A DNA stretch of 5,927 nucleotides from JBBSEZ01 sp038239195 (GTDB taxonomy: Bacteria; Planctomycetota; Planctomycetia; Gemmatales; Gemmataceae), in contig JBBSEZ010000542.1 of assembly GCA_038239195.1 (NCBI GenBank), forward strand, positions 1 through 5,927. Direction: 5' to 3'. Both the position numbers and the translations under genes were made by a program. The notes below the pieces were generated by a model. The model saw nothing but the letters and a program-made list of their open reading frames with translations, was not told the DNA's origin and did no database searches. This document shows, piece after piece, positions 5,804-5,927 of this stretch (position 1 is the stretch's first letter; each line of letters begins with the position of its first letter).

Positions 5804-5927
5804 GCCGATGAGGACGAAAGCGGCCCAGAACCTGGGGTGAGCAAAGGGCCTGTCCTTGCCCTTCTCGGCCGGCTTCTCCTCCTCGACGGGAGGAGGCACC
5901 TTCTCGAACGATCCTCGATCTTCCCCC
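5792..5927 (-). CDS. CHAT-domain protein, C-terminal 44 residues (5' part outside window)
   Basis: The frame is open from the right edge to TGA at 5792-5794. The peptide contains RGSFEKVPPP, a charged EEEKPAEKGKDR stretch, and the ending RPFAHPRFWAAFVLIGDPD. An ending of the form F/YAHPxxWAAFVLIGDP is the usual C-terminus of CHAT (caspase-like peptidase) domains in TPR/CHAT proteins. The catalytic His and Cys of the domain lie upstream, outside the window, so activity cannot be judged. The relic at 1371-1171 is a degraded homologue of this end, and the TPR gene at the left edge is predicted to belong to the same family. Confidence 0.85.
   Translation of the reverse strand, partial: GEDRGSFEKVPPPVEEEKPAEKGKDRPFAHPRFWAAFVLIGDPD

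Overview
The window is GC-rich and every gene I support lies on the minus strand, so transcription runs from high to low coordinates. The protein families point to a planctomycete of the Gemmata type. These are a Hanks-type Ser/Thr kinase with an anti-sigma-like zinc finger and a DUF4384-like tail, TPR/CHAT proteins, and a secreted protein with an N-terminal LEGLEDRVVPA motif and C-terminal DUF4214 repeats. The taxonomic call is an inference from these families, not from a marker gene.

In the order of transcription, the right edge (5927-5792) holds the last 44 codons of a CHAT-domain protein, ending in the family's characteristic tail. A 132-base gap follows, with a weak terminator candidate and a promoter-like element. 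Next is an exported trypsin/V8-like serine protease with an Ig-like domain and three and a half DUF4214 repeats (5659-3788). A 379-base intergenic region then carries a second copy of the promoter-like element. The transmembrane Ser/Thr kinase follows (3408-1372). Directly after its stop codon lies a degraded copy of a CHAT C-terminus (1371-1171). The last gene starts at 1113 and runs off the left edge. It encodes an exported protein with a short N-terminal region and six near-identical 42-residue TPR units, and its missing C-terminus is predicted to be a CHAT domain.

The most interesting observation is regulatory. The protease and the kinase each have a bipartite element, CATTTTCCTGRCAGGT, then exactly 15 bases, then CGTAG, ending about 65-70 bases upstream of the start codon. 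Apart from the first block and the short second block the two sequences do not match, so this looks like a shared promoter of ECF-sigma type. The kinase itself begins with a zinc-binding anti-sigma-like module. A reasonable hypothesis is a regulon in which a membrane kinase that may bind a sigma factor is co-expressed with a secreted protease, next to TPR/CHAT (caspase-like) proteins. The second observation is the CHAT-tail relic between kinase and TPR gene. Together with the CHAT end at the right edge, it suggests that TPR/CHAT paralogues have been duplicated and lost here.

I see no tRNA, rRNA, CRISPR array, insertion sequence or phage gene.
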